64,000 nucleotides of DNA from Salinibacillus kushneri (GTDB lineage Bacteria > Bacillota > Bacilli > Bacillales > Alkalibacillaceae), in the NCBI RefSeq assembly GCF_900111405.1, contig NZ_FOHJ01000016.1, forward strand, positions 1 to 64,000, read 5' to 3'. Positions 29,178 to 38,518 of the stretch are shown here, one piece after another. The notes beneath the pieces are model-generated. The model was not told the DNA's origin and made no database searches. It worked only from the letters and a program-made list of their open reading frames with translations. Each line of letters begins with the position of its first letter. The first letter of the stretch is position 1. The translations under genes and the position numbers were made by a program.

Positions 29178-29221
29178 TTATTTTAGGAGAAAACGTTTGA
29201 TTTACTGAGGGAGTGTATCAG

Positions 29222-30649
29222 TTGCTAAAGAACAAAACAATAATCGTAATGTTTGTACTCATTGTTATTGTAGGAACAGGATGTACGAAACAAGAAGAGG
29301 AACCATCATCAGACAATACAGAACCCACAACGGAAAATTCCACAGACGAAACCAAACAGGATGAAAGTCAAACAGAGGCCGATAATCACCCATCTTCTGA
29401 AGAAATGAATGTAGAGAATATTTCATTACCGTCAACCTTTGAAGCATTAGAAGCATTGCCAGCCGGGGAGGATGCTGGTCCGGTTTATGACTATGAATCG
29501 GAAAAAAGTACTTCTGAGCAGGATAAGGAAATTGCGGAACACTTTAGTGATTTGCCGTTTCCTGAAGATAAGGAAAATCCAACTGATCAGGAATTAGATT
29601 ATCTTTACAGGGAAATTTTAAAACGCGTTCAGCTTGATTTTCAAGGGCCTGAAAAGCTGATGAAAGATTTAAAGTTTCAATCCCTTGGTAATCCGGATAT
29701 TGAGGATTCAAGGTATCAGTTTAAAGAGCAATTAAATGTAGTCATTCTTTTAGATGCATCCGGAAGTATGGCCCAGGTCATTAATGGCAAAACGAAAATG
29801 AAAGCAGCAAAAGATGCCATATCGAATTTCCTCAATGAATTACCGGAAGAAACAAAAGTGGCTTTGCGTGTCTATGGTCATAAAGGAACGGGTTCAGATG
29901 AGGATAAAAAAATGTCCTGCCGTAGTACAGACCGGATTTACGGATTTGATTCCTATGATGCTGATTCCTTTATGAAGTCACTCAATCAAATAGAGCCAGC
30001 AGGATGGACACCAACAGGCTTAGCATTAAAAGAGGCGCAAAAAGACCTATCTGCTTTTGATGGCAGTAAGAATACAAATATTGTTTATTTGGTTAGTGAT
30101 GGAATTGAAACATGTGATACCAATCCCGTTCAGACAGCCAAAAAACTCTATGATTCAAAGATTACTCCTATTATTAATGTATTGGGATTTGATGTGGATG
30201 GAGAAGGGCAAAACCAATTACAGGAAATTGCGGATTCTGTTGATGGAATCTATCAAACGGTATCAGACGAAAATGAGCTTATGAATGAATTAGAGAAGGT
30301 CAATGAGATTGCTGATGCATGGCAGGACTGGAAAGAGCAGGGAATGCAAAGCATAGATTTGCAGCACGTTTCAAATGAGCTGGATATCTTTGTATATACG
30401 ACCGATGAAGAATCGAAGGTAGTCGATGAGCGGACGAGAATTAATTTTATTGTAAATGCCCTAAATGATTATGGACATATCAGTAATGAATCCAGAAAAT
30501 ATTTGGAAGAAAAAAATTCAGATTATCATGACTGGATATTATCAGAGATTGATACATTTGAAAAAGAGCTGGAAGCGATGAATGATAAGGGCTATAAAGA
30601 AGCTGTGAAAGCTTTGGAGGAAAAATATGAGTTAAATGTTGACGAATAG
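29222..30649 (+). CDS. von Willebrand A-domain lipoprotein of the Tad locus
   Basis: 475 residues: a lipoprotein signal peptide (VGTGC), an acidic Glu/Thr-rich linker to about 60, a helical part, then a VWA domain with MIDAS motif DASGSM near 178-183, a conserved Thr (PTGLAL) and Asp (LVSDG). A helical C-terminal region follows. It is anchored outside the cell, so adhesion or regulation of pilus assembly is possible. TTG start with AGGGAG 8 nt upstream; the GTG three codons earlier abuts that site. Confidence 0.8.
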   Translation: MLKNKTIIVMFVLIVIVGTGCTKQEEEPSSDNTEPTTENSTDETKQDESQTEADNHPSSEEMNVENISLPSTFEALEALPAGEDAGPVYDYESEKSTSEQDKEIAEHFSDLPFPEDKENPTDQELDYLYREILKRVQLDFQGPEKLMKDLKFQSLGNPDIEDSRYQFKEQLNVVILLDASGSMAQVINGKTKMKAAKDAISNFLNELPEETKVALRVYGHKGTGSDEDKKMSCRSTDRIYGFDSYDADSFMKSLNQIEPAGWTPTGLALKEAQKDLSAFDGSKNTNIVYLVSDGIETCDTNPVQTAKKLYDSKITPIINVLGFDVDGEGQNQLQEIADSVDGIYQTVSDENELMNELEKVNEIADAWQDWKEQGMQSIDLQHVSNELDIFVYTTDEESKVVDERTRINFIVNALNDYGHISNESRKYLEEKNSDYHDWILSEIDTFEKELEAMNDKGYKEAVKALEEKYELNVDE

Positions 30650-30664
30650 AAAAGTGGTGATTCT

Positions 30665-32296
30665 TTGAAAAGATATCGTGTGCAAAGAGTAGTGGCGATC
30701 ATCATCATTGGATTTATCACCTTTTGGAATCTATTTCCGATCGTAAGCTATGCTAGTTTTATAACTCCTGGAACCCCTATAACTCCTGGAGAGACTATTA
30801 CGCCGGGGGATGCGATTGAGGGGGGAGAATATATTATTCCAGGAGAAGTAATACCTTATGGTGAACCCATTCAAAATGGAGAATATGATAACTCTGGTGA
30901 GCCTATTATTGATGCAGAACCAATAACGGAAGGGCAATTCATGATTCCCAATGTACCAGAGCTCCCTGCCTATCGACCCATAGCAGGAGATGAGATTTCA
31001 TCTGGAAATCCCATTCAAACAGGTTCTTCCCCCCATGCTGGTAATGAAGTAGATGGTGGAAATGCGGCCAAGTCTGGACCATCAGTTAATGGAGGTACTC
31101 CTGGCTCCGGAGGAACAGCAACTGGGGGTAGAGAAACAAATGCTGGCGATGCCATGAACGGCGGGTCAGCTATTAATGGGGGAAATCAAAACGGAAATGG
31201 CGAGGCTCCATCAAATGGAAATTCAGTAAATGGTGATTCATCTACTCCTGGTGATTCTGTAAATAGTGGCAGTTCCTCTCAAGGTGGTAGCGTTACAAAT
31301 GGCCACACAATAAACGGGGGTAATGGTTCTTCTTCAGGTAGTACAGGTAACGGAAATACAGGGGGATCAGGTGAAGGGGAGATGCAACCGAAGTCTTTCC
31401 TGAATATTGCACTCAGGTCAACTGATGGCAGTCAGGGTTTATATGGCCATGTTACAGGTTTTTTTAAGGATCTAAAAACTTATGGACTTAAATTTGCCGA
31501 TGACGTTGCTCAGGGTGCGACCTCTTTATATGCAGGATTTAAATTTAAACAATTAGAGAATGGAAATTACTCTGTGTATGGAAAGAATAAGCTGAATAAC
31601 CGTCTATCGAATTGGCTTTATAATCGATATCGGCAATATACATTTAATGGTGAACATAAAGCTATGGGTCCACAGGTGAGATATATTCGACAGGATCGAT
31701 ATAATGCATTTTTAAGCAGTAAATCCATGCCAAACGCAGGCACTTTTAATGGTTTACTAAAAAATTCTGCTCAATCTGCTAAAAGTGCTGTTAGTCAATC
31801 GTGGAATGTATTTTCAAAGGGCTTTTGGAAACCTAGCAATTCGTTAAAATTGGGAGGCCCTGCAGGTGTTGTACTTACTTCCGCTGGATCTATTTATAAT
31901 CATACAGAGGGATTTTCGGACCTAAGCGGTTTAGCAACAACAGATTTTGCCGCATCCTTCACGACTGATGCAGCCATTGGAGTTGCATCTACAGCAGCGG
32001 GAAGTGCAGCTTCTGCAATGGCGTCAGGGGCATTAGCAGGGTCTGTAGTTCCAGGGGTTGGAACGATTGTTGGGGCTGTAGCCGGTTTAGGTGCAGGACT
32101 ATTAACCACGTACTTCTTTAATGGAACAAATGTTGGAGGAAGAATCAAACGGGGGATCACAAACGGGTTAAAGAAAGGATATGATGCAGTTGCCGGAGGG
32201 ATTAAAAAAGGTTACGATACCGCTAAGGGCGCGACAAAATGGGCAAAAGACAAGGTGTCATCAGCCTTTTCAAAATTAGGCAGTATATTTGGCTGA
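30665..32296 (+). CDS. secreted hexapeptide-repeat protein of the Tad locus
   Basis: 543 residues; family not recognised. Signal peptide to about 30. From residue 31 to 90 ten consecutive six-residue units have Ile at 33, 39, 45, 51, 57, 63, 69, 81, 87 and Gly at 36, 42, 48, 54, 60, 66, 72, 78, 90. The Gly register resumes at 108 and runs to 150, then shifts by one and continues to 185, followed by a Gly/Asn/Ser-rich stretch to 240. The rest is a folded part with a small-residue, Gly/Ala-rich hydrophobic segment (about 430-480) and a basic amphipathic tail. TTG start. Likely surface or pilus-associated. Confidence 0.75.
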   Translation: MKRYRVQRVVAIIIIGFITFWNLFPIVSYASFITPGTPITPGETITPGDAIEGGEYIIPGEVIPYGEPIQNGEYDNSGEPIIDAEPITEGQFMIPNVPELPAYRPIAGDEISSGNPIQTGSSPHAGNEVDGGNAAKSGPSVNGGTPGSGGTATGGRETNAGDAMNGGSAINGGNQNGNGEAPSNGNSVNGDSSTPGDSVNSGSSSQGGSVTNGHTINGGNGSSSGSTGNGNTGGSGEGEMQPKSFLNIALRSTDGSQGLYGHVTGFFKDLKTYGLKFADDVAQGATSLYAGFKFKQLENGNYSVYGKNKLNNRLSNWLYNRYRQYTFNGEHKAMGPQVRYIRQDRYNAFLSSKSMPNAGTFNGLLKNSAQSAKSAVSQSWNVFSKGFWKPSNSLKLGGPAGVVLTSAGSIYNHTEGFSDLSGLATTDFAASFTTDAAIGVASTAAGSAASAMASGALAGSVVPGVGTIVGAVAGLGAGLLTTYFFNGTNVGGRIKRGITNGLKKGYDAVAGGIKKGYDTAKGATKWAKDKVSSAFSKLGSIFG

Positions 32297-32357
32297 AAAT
32301 GGTGCCCCATCCATCTATGGGGTACCATTCTATTAACAAGTGAATGGGGGTCTTAGC

Positions 32358-32936
32358 TTGAATCAGGAAGTCGAGTTTAAAAACAGTCGAATTATTCCCA
32401 CTACCTTTTTGCTTTTTCTTATGGGTTTTTTAGTAAGTTTTTTACCTGAAGCGAATTGGGCACTACTAGGCTTTAACTTTGGATTAGCAACCTTTTGTTT
32501 GTTGTTATTTATTTTGTTATGGCGAATACACCGGTATCAGAGCAAACGGTATTTCTCATTACTATCATATGTGATGTTAAATGCCTTAACGGTTTATTTC
32601 ACGATTCCCATATTCCGGATGATTTATGGAACAGTAGCTTTTTGGATAGGCATTGTAACCTTTGCTGCCGTTATTATTACTCCTTATTTATTTTCTGAGA
32701 AAATCGCTAAAGGAATTCAAAACCCCGGCCAATCAAATGTCGGCAAAGTTTATGCCTTCTATGCTCCACTGATTATTTTGTTTGGAACTGTATTATTTAT
32801 TGGAGCACTTGGGTCGTCCAATCCAGATGCGCTTGCGATAGCTATTTTTCTATTTTTAGGCGCTATTTTATTTTTATTTATCACACCTGTTTTGTTAATC
32901 ACACCTCAACGTATGGAGGAACTAGAAAACCAATAG
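32358..32936 (+). CDS. multi-pass membrane protein, Tad locus
   Basis: 192 residues with about six hydrophobic helices and short polar ends. TTG start with GGGGG 7 nt upstream; a GTG six codons earlier precedes that site. No family recognised. First of four consecutive small membrane proteins between the repeat protein and tadE. Confidence 0.65.
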   Translation: MNQEVEFKNSRIIPTTFLLFLMGFLVSFLPEANWALLGFNFGLATFCLLLFILLWRIHRYQSKRYFSLLSYVMLNALTVYFTIPIFRMIYGTVAFWIGIVTFAAVIITPYLFSEKIAKGIQNPGQSNVGKVYAFYAPLIILFGTVLFIGALGSSNPDALAIAIFLFLGAILFLFITPVLLITPQRMEELENQ

Positions 32937-32948
32937 GGGAGTTCTCAA

Positions 32949-33326
32949 ATGTTTCAATTTACAGGGTTAATTCGAGCGATGGGCGTTTCGATTTTACTTA
33001 CTATCTTTTTTTCGTTTCTGTTGGGCCTCATAAATTTACTTAATGTAGAGTGGACGATTATTGTGACTTTCCTCATTACGTATATATCTATTGGAATCTT
33101 AGCTCCAATGTGGAATCGGGATACTCCATATTTTGCCGTTTTTTTGGGGAGCTTATCTTTAACGGTAATTAATTTTCTATTTTCTATGGTCGTTCTCCAC
33201 ATCCCTGTTTTCACAGCTCCTCTTGAGGTTAATAGTAGTATAACGACTAGCATTGTAACTTCTTTAGTAACAGCATACCTTTTGATAACGATTCTTAAAA
33301 GGATGGGGAGATGGGATTATGATTAA
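32949..33326 (+). CDS. four-helix membrane protein, Tad locus
   Basis: 125 residues, almost entirely hydrophobic (four predicted helices), basic C-terminus. Start ATG after AGGGGAG. It overlaps the next gene by 8 nt. Unrecognised. Confidence 0.65.
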   Translation: MFQFTGLIRAMGVSILLTIFFSFLLGLINLLNVEWTIIVTFLITYISIGILAPMWNRDTPYFAVFLGSLSLTVINFLFSMVVLHIPVFTAPLEVNSSITTSIVTSLVTAYLLITILKRMGRWDYD

Positions 33327-33975
33327 AGAGAGCCTGGAAATGTATAACCGCCATCTTATTAAAATCGTAATGCTTAGCGTCCTATTAGTGATTCCATTTA
33401 CGCTCTTTTGTTACTTTGCTACTTATTATTTATATCAGCAATTAACAAATGATCAATATCCTAATCTGTATGCCTTATTTTTCATTGTTGTAAACTTTAC
33501 GCTTATCATTCCTGTATTTAGGAGGCTGGCTATTACAGATGTTGAAGATGATGAATATCCATCCGTTGTGGAATTATTGTATGAGTTCATCAAGCATTTT
33601 GGGGTTATTCTATTTTTGACCATTCCTTTTTATATCATTGGTATACTGGGCAGCTCCTTATTTTTTATTCCAACCTTCCTTTGTTTCTCGATGATTCTAT
33701 TAATTCCTTTTTATGTATCCCACAACGGAGTAAAAGACATATTGAGATATGCTGGAAGAACAATGAGAAATGAAAATATCATACTATTCCTGGATTGGCT
33801 GGTTATCTTGAGTGTTCAGGCTCTTGTATGGGGAGGTATTATGGTCGCGTTTGCAAACTTTGAAAACAATTTTTATGTATATGGAATTGCAAGGGCAATC
33901 TTGAATTCATTCGTATTTCCACTACTTATTTTTTATTTAACCTTTCGTTATCACAACAATAATGAGAGCGTGTAA
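33319..33975 (+). CDS. multi-pass membrane protein, Tad locus
   Basis: 218 residues with about five to six hydrophobic helices. An internal soluble loop (RLAITDVEDDEYPSVVEL near 69-86) sits between helices 2 and 3. It shares a general layout with the DUF624/DUF975 type of integral proteins but cannot be assigned. ATG after GGGGAG, overlapping the previous gene. Confidence 0.65.
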   Translation: MIKESLEMYNRHLIKIVMLSVLLVIPFTLFCYFATYYLYQQLTNDQYPNLYALFFIVVNFTLIIPVFRRLAITDVEDDEYPSVVELLYEFIKHFGVILFLTIPFYIIGILGSSLFFIPTFLCFSMILLIPFYVSHNGVKDILRYAGRTMRNENIILFLDWLVILSVQALVWGGIMVAFANFENNFYVYGIARAILNSFVFPLLIFYLTFRYHNNNESV

Positions 33976-33990
33976 ATGAGGAGGATTCCT

Positions 33991-34455
33991 ATGACCTTAC
34001 AGATGGAGAAGGTAGTTTTTAAATATAGCGGCACTTTTTTGGTCGTTTTGCTTAGTATTCTAACTTTAGGGATCTACATAGGGTACTGGTTTCTAAATAG
34101 AAAAGAAGCCATACAATCCATTTCCCGGAAGAATGAAGTTCCCTTTAGGTGGTGGATGGTTTTTACAGTATTTTTAAGTCTATCTTTTCTCCTTTTCTTT
34201 GTAGAGACCTATCTTTTTACTCCGTATGGAAGGGTTATTATAGAATCTGTGCAAATCATATTGGTTTATTATTTTTTAGGGTTACTCTATTATTCTGTTT
34301 TCCGTATAAAAGAACGAATCGAAAATCATTATGAGGCTGTACAAATGAACAGAATTCTTCTTTTTTTATTCCACATTTGGTATTTGCAATATAAAATCAA
34401 TCAATTACATAAAGAGGAATCTGAAGAATTAGTTATGGGAGAGGGTCTGGCATGA
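33991..34455 (+). CDS. DUF4234-like membrane protein, Tad locus
   Basis: 154 residues. SILTLGIYIGYWFLNR near 20-35 resembles the signature of DUF4234 proteins, which have a TLGIY-type motif and three to four helices. ATG at 33991 preceded by AGGAGG; the ATG at 33976 lies before that site. It overlaps tadE by 4 nt. Confidence 0.65.
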   Translation: MTLQMEKVVFKYSGTFLVVLLSILTLGIYIGYWFLNRKEAIQSISRKNEVPFRWWMVFTVFLSLSFLLFFVETYLFTPYGRVIIESVQIILVYYFLGLLYYSVFRIKERIENHYEAVQMNRILLFLFHIWYLQYKINQLHKEESEELVMGEGLA

Positions 34456-34850
34456 AAAAATGGACCTTGAAGCTGAGGGAAGAAAATGGGGCTATTAGTT
34501 TAGAGTTTTTGGGTATTTTACCCTTTTTCTTTATGTTCTTTCTCATTTTGTGGCAGGTCATTGCATCAGGATACGCGGTTTACACAATCCACACGGCCGC
34601 AAATGAAGGAGCTAAAACCTTTTCCATCACCCAGGATATTGATGAGGCGGAGGATACTGTGATAGATGTAATGGGTTCTAGTTCCGTTATAAATTACAAT
34701 CGGATGGACGTAACTTATTTAACTTCTAATGGCCAGTTTGAGTTAGAGGTAGAGGGAAAGCATCCGCTGATTTTTGTTCCTGATCAGTGGAAATCAAGTA
34801 CGGCTATTGATTTAGAAGAAACGACGGTAAGTCAGGTGCTGGTAAAATGA
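34452..34850 (+). CDS. tadE: TadE-like pseudopilin
   Basis: 132 residues. ENG|AISLEF gives a prepilin-like site after Gly13 with Glu at +5, followed by a helix (about 19-42) and a beta-rich domain. This is the TadE minor pilin layout. ATGA overlaps join it to its neighbours on both sides. Confidence 0.82.
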   Translation: MKKWTLKLREENGAISLEFLGILPFFFMFFLILWQVIASGYAVYTIHTAANEGAKTFSITQDIDEAEDTVIDVMGSSSVINYNRMDVTYLTSNGQFELEVEGKHPLIFVPDQWKSSTAIDLEETTVSQVLVK

Positions 34851-35494
34851 ATATACTTATCAGGGATGAAAAGGGGAATGCATCCATATTCTTACTCTGG
34901 TTACTTGGAATTGTTGCGCTATTATTCGTTATTATTATAAATATTACGAAGGTGTTTCTGGTTGGAAGTGAAGCTTCTTATACCGCTCAACAGGCAGCTT
35001 TAGCCGGTTCCTCTGTCTATATTAAGGAGTCAAAGGCAGCGATAGAAGAATTTGATAACCATCTGGCAGCTTCCATAGATTTTAGGCTTAATCATGGAGG
35101 GAAAAGTTTGGGAGAGCTTGTGAATGACAAGCAGGATGCCTATGAAGGAACTGGGTTATCCACTGATCAGGCCTATATAAAAGCATTAAATGATGTTCTC
35201 CCATCTGAAATCAGCTCACATATTCTACTCAAAAATACATTTAAAGACCACTTACAAAATTCTTATTTTAGTTCAAGTGTATTTAATGCTGTACAATCGA
35301 TAATCAATGACAGTGAAAAAACAAATCCAGAGGATACTTCGTTCGTTTTATCGGATTCAGAATGGCGTCTGGAAGTAAAATCTTCGGTTACCTTTAAGAG
35401 TATTGCTAGTGAAAGGATTCCGTTTATAAAAGGTGAAATCCCGGCAAACGGGCATGGTCCAAAGCTGATTTATCTCGAAAATGTTTACGAATAG
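34847..35494 (+). CDS. TadG-like (pilus-associated, TadE/G family) protein
   Basis: 215 residues. RDEKGNASIFLLWLLG has the Gly-containing N-terminal signal and helix of TadG-like proteins but no Glu at +5 (Phe15 instead). A helical extracellular part follows (AQQAALAGSSVY is typical of this family). Last gene of the operon. Confidence 0.75.
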   Translation: MNILIRDEKGNASIFLLWLLGIVALLFVIIINITKVFLVGSEASYTAQQAALAGSSVYIKESKAAIEEFDNHLAASIDFRLNHGGKSLGELVNDKQDAYEGTGLSTDQAYIKALNDVLPSEISSHILLKNTFKDHLQNSYFSSSVFNAVQSIINDSEKTNPEDTSFVLSDSEWRLEVKSSVTFKSIASERIPFIKGEIPANGHGPKLIYLENVYE

Positions 35495-35495
35495 C

Positions 35496-35540
35496 TCACG
35501 ATGTTAGAGAGTTAGAATTCTCTAATATCGTGATTTTTTA
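35496..35540 (+). terminator. terminator of the Tad operon
   Basis: 15-position stem TCACGATGTTAGAGA / TCTCTAATATCGTGA (one mismatch), 8-nt loop and TTTTTT, 2 nt after the last stop codon. Confidence 0.9.
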
Positions 35541-35615
35541 TTTGATCTGAAAACGTTTTTAAGGTTAGGAAGTGTAAAAATTGGCTGAAATTTGCCGAAA
35601 TTTTACGATATACAC

Positions 35616-35632
35616 TTTATAAACTTTATAAA
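35616..35632. promoter_or_regulatory. tandem TTTATAAA elements, possible operator
   Basis: TTTATAAA occurs twice with one base between; each is its own palindrome. It lies 8 bp upstream of the putative opuC -35 box, a plausible binding site for the GbsR-type regulator encoded in the operon. Confidence 0.35.
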
Positions 35633-35639
35633 ATAAAAA

Positions 35640-35668
35640 TTGTACACATTTTTAAAACTGCATAAAGT
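35640..35668 (+). promoter_or_regulatory. possible SigA promoter of the opuC-carnitine operon
   Basis: TTGTAC, 17-bp spacer, TAAAGT, 90 bp before opuCA. Confidence 0.4.
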
Positions 35669-35757
35669 TAAATGCTTGTTTTCTCCATTCGTTTATTCTC
35701 GTATACTTAGAAAGGTAATTCAGCGAGAGAGAGAGTATTACATGGAGGTGTGCAGCA

Positions 35758-36912
35758 TTGTTGGAGTTTAAAAATGTAACAAAGAAATATGATGGTGGAA
35801 AACCCGCTGTCAATAACTTAAATCTAAAAATAGAAAAAGGTGAATTTGTGTGTTTTATCGGGCCAAGTGGTTGCGGAAAAACCACAACGATGAAGATGGT
35901 TAACCGGCTGATCAACATTACTGAAGGTGCGATTCTCGTTGATGGAAAAAACATTAAAGATCAGGACCCGGTTGAATTACGCCGTTCAATTGGCTATGTC
36001 ATTCAGCAAATTGGACTTATGCCACATATGACCATTAAGGAGAATATTGTGCTGGTGGGTACATTATTAAAATGGTCGAAGGAAGAGAAAGATGAGCGTG
36101 CAAAGGAACTTTTACAATTGGTTGGACTTCCTGAGGAATACCTGGATAAATATCCTCATGAACTAAGTGGAGGTCAACAGCAGCGTATTGGAGTGTTACG
36201 GGCACTAGCTGCAAATCCACCGTTAATTCTTATGGACGAGCCATTCGGAGCACTGGATCCAATTACAAGGGATTCTTTACAGGAAGAATTTAAAAAGCTT
36301 CAAAAAGAACTAAATAAAACCATTGTATTTGTTACACACGATATGGATGAAGCGTTAAAGCTTGGAGACCGTATTGTCATTATGAAAGAGGGAGAAGTTG
36401 TTCAAGCTGATACTCCGGATGAAATTCTCAAAAACCCAGCGAACGAATTTGTAGAGGAGTTCCTTGGGAAGGATCGTTTAATACAAGGACGACCTGATGT
36501 TACGACAGTAGGACAGATTATGGAAAGTTCACCAGTCACCGTACAAAGCGGGACTACTCTGAAATCTGCTATTTCCACGATGCGTGATAAACACGTAGAT
36601 TCTCTTCTTGTCGTAGATATTGACAACGTACTAAAAGGGTTTATTGATATTGAAGCAATCAATCTAAATTATAAAAAAGTCATTGAAGTGCAAGAAGTCA
36701 TGGAGAAAGACCTTATTTCCGTTTCTAAGGATAGTTTATTACGAGATACGGTCTATAAAATTCTGCGTCGCGGTATAAAATATGTGCCGGTAATTGATGA
36801 AGAGAAGAAGCTGGTTGGTATTGTCACAAGAGCAACTCTTGCGAACTTGGTTTATGACACGATTTGGGGCGATGGTATGGAATTAGCTGAAGTTGCAAAT
36901 CTAGCAGAATAG
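35758..36912 (+). CDS. opuCA: OpuCA, osmoprotectant ABC transporter ATPase
   Basis: 384 residues: ABC ATPase with Walker [10 protein letters not shown] (about 37-45), [11 protein letters not shown] signature and [10 protein letters not shown], then two CBS domains (about 255-365), which in OpuC/OpuA sense ionic strength. TTG start 7 nt after GGAGGTG. First gene of an operon that continues into carnitine conversion. Confidence 0.93.
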   Translation: MLEFKNVTKKYDGGKPAVNNLNLKIEKGEFVCFIGPSGCGKTTTMKMVNRLINITEGAILVDGKNIKDQDPVELRRSIGYVIQQIGLMPHMTIKENIVLVGTLLKWSKEEKDERAKELLQLVGLPEEYLDKYPHELSGGQQQRIGVLRALAANPPLILMDEPFGALDPITRDSLQEEFKKLQKELNKTIVFVTHDMDEALKLGDRIVIMKEGEVVQADTPDEILKNPANEFVEEFLGKDRLIQGRPDVTTVGQIMESSPVTVQSGTTLKSAISTMRDKHVDSLLVVDIDNVLKGFIDIEAINLNYKKVIEVQEVMEKDLISVSKDSLLRDTVYKILRRGIKYVPVIDEEKKLVGIVTRATLANLVYDTIWGDGMELAEVANLAE

Positions 36913-36925
36913 GAGGTGGATAACC

Positions 36926-37570
36926 ATGATGGAATTTTTTGCAGAGCATGGTCATGAATTGATTCTGAAGACGTGGGAACATTTTTATATTTCGCTTGCT
37001 GCTCTTATCCTGGGGGTATTGGTAGCTGTGCCACTTGGCATTGCGTTGTCGCGAACTCCAAAATTTGCCGACAAATTTATTTCATTTATTGGCATTTTAC
37101 AGACGATTCCAAGTCTTGCCATACTTGCCTTCTTCATTCCGATTATGGGCGTCGGTAAGCTTCCTGCGATTCTCGCACTATTTTTCTATTCCTTACTTCC
37201 GATATTACGCAATACATATATCGGCGTACGTGATGTGGATAAAGGAGTAATAGAAGCAGGTAAAGGTATGGGAATGAGTAATAGGCAATCCATTCTGAAA
37301 ATGGAGTTGCCATTAGCAATGCCTGTTATTATGGCAGGAATTCGCCTGTCAACCGTTTACCTTATTGGCTGGGCGACACTAGCAGCATTTATTGGCGGTG
37401 GTGGTCTTGGTGACTTTATTTTTGATGGATTGAATTTGTTTCAGCCAGCATTAATTGTCGCCGGTACAATACCAGCAACGATTCTTGCCTTAATAGCCGA
37501 TCGTTCCCTGGCCTTTTTGGAAAACCGTTTAACACCTGAAGGATTAAAAGATTCGTATGAAGCTGCATAA
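36926..37570 (+). CDS. opuCB: OpuCB permease
   Basis: 214 residues, six helices, BPD-type permease with [20 protein letters not shown] as the ATPase contact loop. 13 nt after opuCA, with AGGAGGTGG. Confidence 0.92.
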   Translation: MMEFFAEHGHELILKTWEHFYISLAALILGVLVAVPLGIALSRTPKFADKFISFIGILQTIPSLAILAFFIPIMGVGKLPAILALFFYSLLPILRNTYIGVRDVDKGVIEAGKGMGMSNRQSILKMELPLAMPVIMAGIRLSTVYLIGWATLAAFIGGGGLGDFIFDGLNLFQPALIVAGTIPATILALIADRSLAFLENRLTPEGLKDSYEAA

Positions 37571-37587
37571 TCGTGGAGGTGACAACG

Positions 37588-38517
37588 ATGAAGAAAACCG
37601 TATATAAAGGAAGTATAATCTTACTATTACTTGTGATGCTAGCAGGTTGTTCACTGCCGGGGCTTGCAAGTACATCAAAAGAGACATTGAAAATTGGAGC
37701 GCTGGGAACATCGGAATCGCAAATCCTGGCAGAAATGTTATCCATTATGATTGAACGAGAAACAGAAGCTGATACGGAGCTGGTCACACATCTGGGTTCA
37801 TCCATTGTGCAACATCAGGGTATGACTAGAGGTGACCTTGACATTACAAGTACCCGTTATACGGGAACGGATTTATCCGGGACATTAGGAATGGACCCGA
37901 TTACAGATCCAGAGAAAGCCTTAAATATTGTAAAGCGTGAATTCGTGGATCGTTTTGATCAAACCTGGGCTCCTACGTACGGATTTGAAAACAGTTATTC
38001 CGTCGCAGTGACTAAGGAATTTGCCGAAAAAAACGATATTGAAACTGTATCGGATTTAGAGCCATATGCCGATGATCTTCGTTTTGGTGTAGATAATGCA
38101 TGGATTAACCGGAAAGGAGATGGGTATGATGGATTTCAGGAAACCTATTTTTCTTTCGGAGAAGTCTATCCAATGAATGTCGGTCTTGTCTACCAGGCAG
38201 CAGCTAGTGGCAAGATGGACGTTGTACTGGCTTACTCTTCAGATGGACGGATTAAGGAATTTGATTTAAAAGTTTTAGAGGATGATAGAAAATTCTTCCC
38301 ACCTTATGACGCATCACCTGTTATAAGCAATGAAGTTTTGAAGAAATATCCAAAAATAAAAGATATTACTGAACGGCTGCATGGACAAATATCCACAGAA
38401 ATGATGCAGGAATTAAATTACAACGCGGATGTTAAGTTAATGAATCCACGCAAAGTTGCCGAACAATTCTTAGAAAAGCATGGCTATTTTGAGGATGCAG
38501 AGAAGGAGGGAAAATGA
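37588..38517 (+). CDS. opuCC: OpuCC substrate-binding lipoprotein
   Basis: 309 residues. Lipoprotein signal peptide with lipobox LAGC, then the OpuAC/glycine-betaine-carnitine-choline binding fold (TLKIGALGTSESQILAEML). Carnitine is the expected main ligand given the enzymes downstream; betaine and choline are also carried by OpuC. The ATG at 37588 has GGAGGTG upstream; the in-frame GTG at 37573 lies before that site. Confidence 0.9.
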   Translation: MKKTVYKGSIILLLLVMLAGCSLPGLASTSKETLKIGALGTSESQILAEMLSIMIERETEADTELVTHLGSSIVQHQGMTRGDLDITSTRYTGTDLSGTLGMDPITDPEKALNIVKREFVDRFDQTWAPTYGFENSYSVAVTKEFAEKNDIETVSDLEPYADDLRFGVDNAWINRKGDGYDGFQETYFSFGEVYPMNVGLVYQAAASGKMDVVLAYSSDGRIKEFDLKVLEDDRKFFPPYDASPVISNEVLKKYPKIKDITERLHGQISTEMMQELNYNADVKLMNPRKVAEQFLEKHGYFEDAEKEGK

Positions 38518-38518
38518 G

